Positions 62,820-64,000 of a DNA stretch of 64,000 nt are shown here, piece after piece. How positions within the stretch are numbered: position 1 is the stretch's first letter; each line of letters opens with the position of its first letter. The stretch is taken from the NCBI GenBank assembly GCA_021413865.1, contig JAIOPN010000007.1, positions 1 through 64,000 of the forward strand. Reading direction: 5' to 3'. A program made the position numbers and the translations under genes. This DNA is from Planctomycetota bacterium. Lineage in GTDB: Bacteria; Planctomycetota; Phycisphaerae; Phycisphaerales; Phycisphaeraceae. Below the pieces are notes generated by a model, which did no database searches, was not told where the DNA came from, and worked only from the letters and a program-made list of their open reading frames with translations.

Positions 62820-64000
62820 CTAGCGACGGGACCGATCGGGTCCGACGGGCTTGCTCACGATCCGGCCCAGCATCGCGACGGCATCCGGCCGACCAGGTTC
62901 TTCGGCCAGGACCAATTTCAACATCATCGCGGCAGTGCCCGCATCCCCCTCGTCGAGAAACAGCCCCGCCAGCCGGACACGCCCCGCACGCCGGAGCGAC
63001 GGGTCCCCCGACGCCCGCTCGAGCGCGGCCCGCCGGGCCTCGGGGTTTTTGCGATCTCTCGATAACAGTTCACGGTTTTCCAACGCCAAAGCGCTCCCGG
63101 GATCAATCTGGAGCGCCCGGTCAAACTCCTCCGCGGCCTCGGCCAGCCTTCCCTCGGACCACAACGTCACCCCCATGTTGATCCGCGCCGAAACCGACCC
63201 GGGCCTCGCCCTGAGGTACTGCAATAGTGTCCGCTCCGCGTCTTCGTACCGGCCGATGTTGTTCAGCAGGATCCCCAGGTTGATCCCGCCATCCGACGAA
63301 GGCCTGAGCATCGCCGCGATCCGGTAATGCAGCACCGCGCTGGCCCTATGGAGCGACCGGAGTTCCCCTTCGGCCGCGTTTGCCTTCTGATTTTCGTACA
63401 CACCCATGTTGTTGTGCGCGGTCACACCCATGGGAAAAAAATCCAGGTTCCGTTCCCAGAGTGTCCCGCTGTTCTCCCATGTTTTGACCTGCCGCCACGT
63501 CGCCGAGACGCTGACGGCGACGATCGCCACCGCCAGCGCGGCCACGAGCGGGGCCCGGTTCCGCCAGAGCGGCCCCACAGCCGCGATCAGCCCGGCCAGC
63601 AGCAGCATGTGCGTCATGTAGGTGTAACGGTCCGCGTACGCCTGCGCACCGACCTGCACCAGCCCGATCACCGGCACCAGCATGCCCAGGAATCCGAACC
63701 AGCCCACGAACGCCCACCGCTGTGTACGCGCCGCCCGCCACGCCAGCCACGAGAGCACGACGACCAGCGCCACGCCGACCGCCACCTCGCCAACGGCCAA
63801 TTCCTCGGGGCGGGGATACAACACCGTCAGGCGGGTCGGGAAAAAGAGGCTCCGCACATACCACACCGCGCCGGTGAACGAGCCGGCGACCCGCATCATG
63901 ATCGGCGAGTCGTCCAACGCCACGAGCGCCCCCGCCGCGCGCTGGCAGAGGATCGTCATGTAAGAACTGACCGCGACAAGCAGCATCAACGGGGCCTTCT
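62820..64000 (-). CDS. TPR-containing membrane glycosyltransferase-like protein 2 (5' end outside window)
   Basis: Only the C-terminal part is present. KAPLMLLVAVSSYMTILCQR, VRSLFFPTRLTVLYPRP, VGAQAYADRYTYMTHMLLL and VSVSATWRQVKTWENSGTLWE match the first protein position by position (compare KAPLIPLVVLSSWFTI). TPR-like repeats follow to the end (AAEEFDRALQIDPGSALALE). The N-terminal signature lies beyond 64000. The two paralogues are 36 bp apart, probably an operon. Confidence 0.75.
   Translation of the reverse strand, partial: KAPLMLLVAVSSYMTILCQRAAGALVALDDSPIMMRVAGSFTGAVWYVRSLFFPTRLTVLYPRPEELAVGEVAVGVALVVVLSWLAWRAARTQRWAFVGWFGFLGMLVPVIGLVQVGAQAYADRYTYMTHMLLLAGLIAAVGPLWRNRAPLVAALAVAIVAVSVSATWRQVKTWENSGTLWERNLDFFPMGVTAHNNMGVYENQKANAAEGELRSLHRASAVLHYRIAAMLRPSSDGGINLGILLNNIGRYEDAERTLLQYLRARPGSVSARINMGVTLWSEGRLAEAAEEFDRALQIDPGSALALENRELLSRDRKNPEARRAALERASGDPSLRRAGRVRLAGLFLDEGDAGTAAMMLKLVLAEEPGRPDAVAMLGRIVSKPVGPDRSRR

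Overview
This 64 kb window is a GC-rich stretch of a bacterial chromosome. Its gene content suggests a planctomycete, probably of the class Phycisphaerae. The supporting signs are: a pair of tetrahydromethanopterin-linked formyltransferase/hydrolase genes (fhcB, fhcA), a secretin with a long TPR front end, a prepilin-type protein beginning GFTLIELLVVISIIALLIG, clustered phytanoyl-CoA dioxygenase paralogues, uncharacterised sugar and uronate enzymes, and many palindromic intergenic repeats. The taxonomic call is inference: there is no rRNA and no decisive marker here.

Layout. 0-2 kb is a scar: an IS630-type transposase with a programmed -1 frameshift site, a fragment of a Fic gene, and an SDR gene that has lost its 3' end. 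2-10 kb carries housekeeping genes (folC, dusB, an RluA-type pseudouridine synthase, typA) mixed with a uronate-isomerase-like gene and an amidohydrolase. 9.8-17 kb has rny, a zinc-ribbon membrane protein, a beta-propeller protein, a membrane protein and a beta-CASP metallohydrolase. 17-25 kb has a D-threonine-aldolase-like enzyme, two DapA-family aldolases around an amidohydrolase, the regulatory set hpf-ptsN-ptsH, and a heparinase II/III-like gene. 25-31.6 kb has an aldo/keto reductase and five consecutive PhyH-family genes. 31.7-36.4 kb holds ATP-grasp-fhcB-fhcA plus a membrane protein. 36.5-48.9 kb has xylA, rplU, the secretin, an orphan sugar-ABC ATPase, a membrane dipeptidase, a glycosyltransferase/methyltransferase fusion and asparagine synthase. 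49-53 kb has two flagellin genes. 53-64 kb has a small low-GC patch, rnpA, a ClC-family channel, an AraB-like kinase, hemB, a prepilin-like protein and two TPR glycosyltransferase-like membrane proteins. The last of these runs off the window.

Working together. Many genes fit heterotrophic use of polysaccharide-derived sugars and uronates (heparinase-like lyase, uronate isomerase, xylose isomerase, ribulokinase, DapA-type aldolases, sugar ABC ATPase). The C1 module would oxidise or detoxify formaldehyde through H4MPT, but its other subunits are not in the window. Surface functions are represented by flagellins, secretin, prepilin and glycosylation genes.

The most unusual signals are these. 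(1) Four of the five tandem PhyH paralogues have HxG where the iron-binding HxD is expected. (2) A GxxExxY gene sits inside a 44-bp inverted repeat, and an apparent internally deleted 156-bp relative lies 25 kb away. (3) A palindromic repeat is inserted in frame inside the ATP-grasp gene. (4) A perfect 25-bp repeat in opposite orientations brackets the C1 cassette. Everything was read by eye from sequence; no database search was run.
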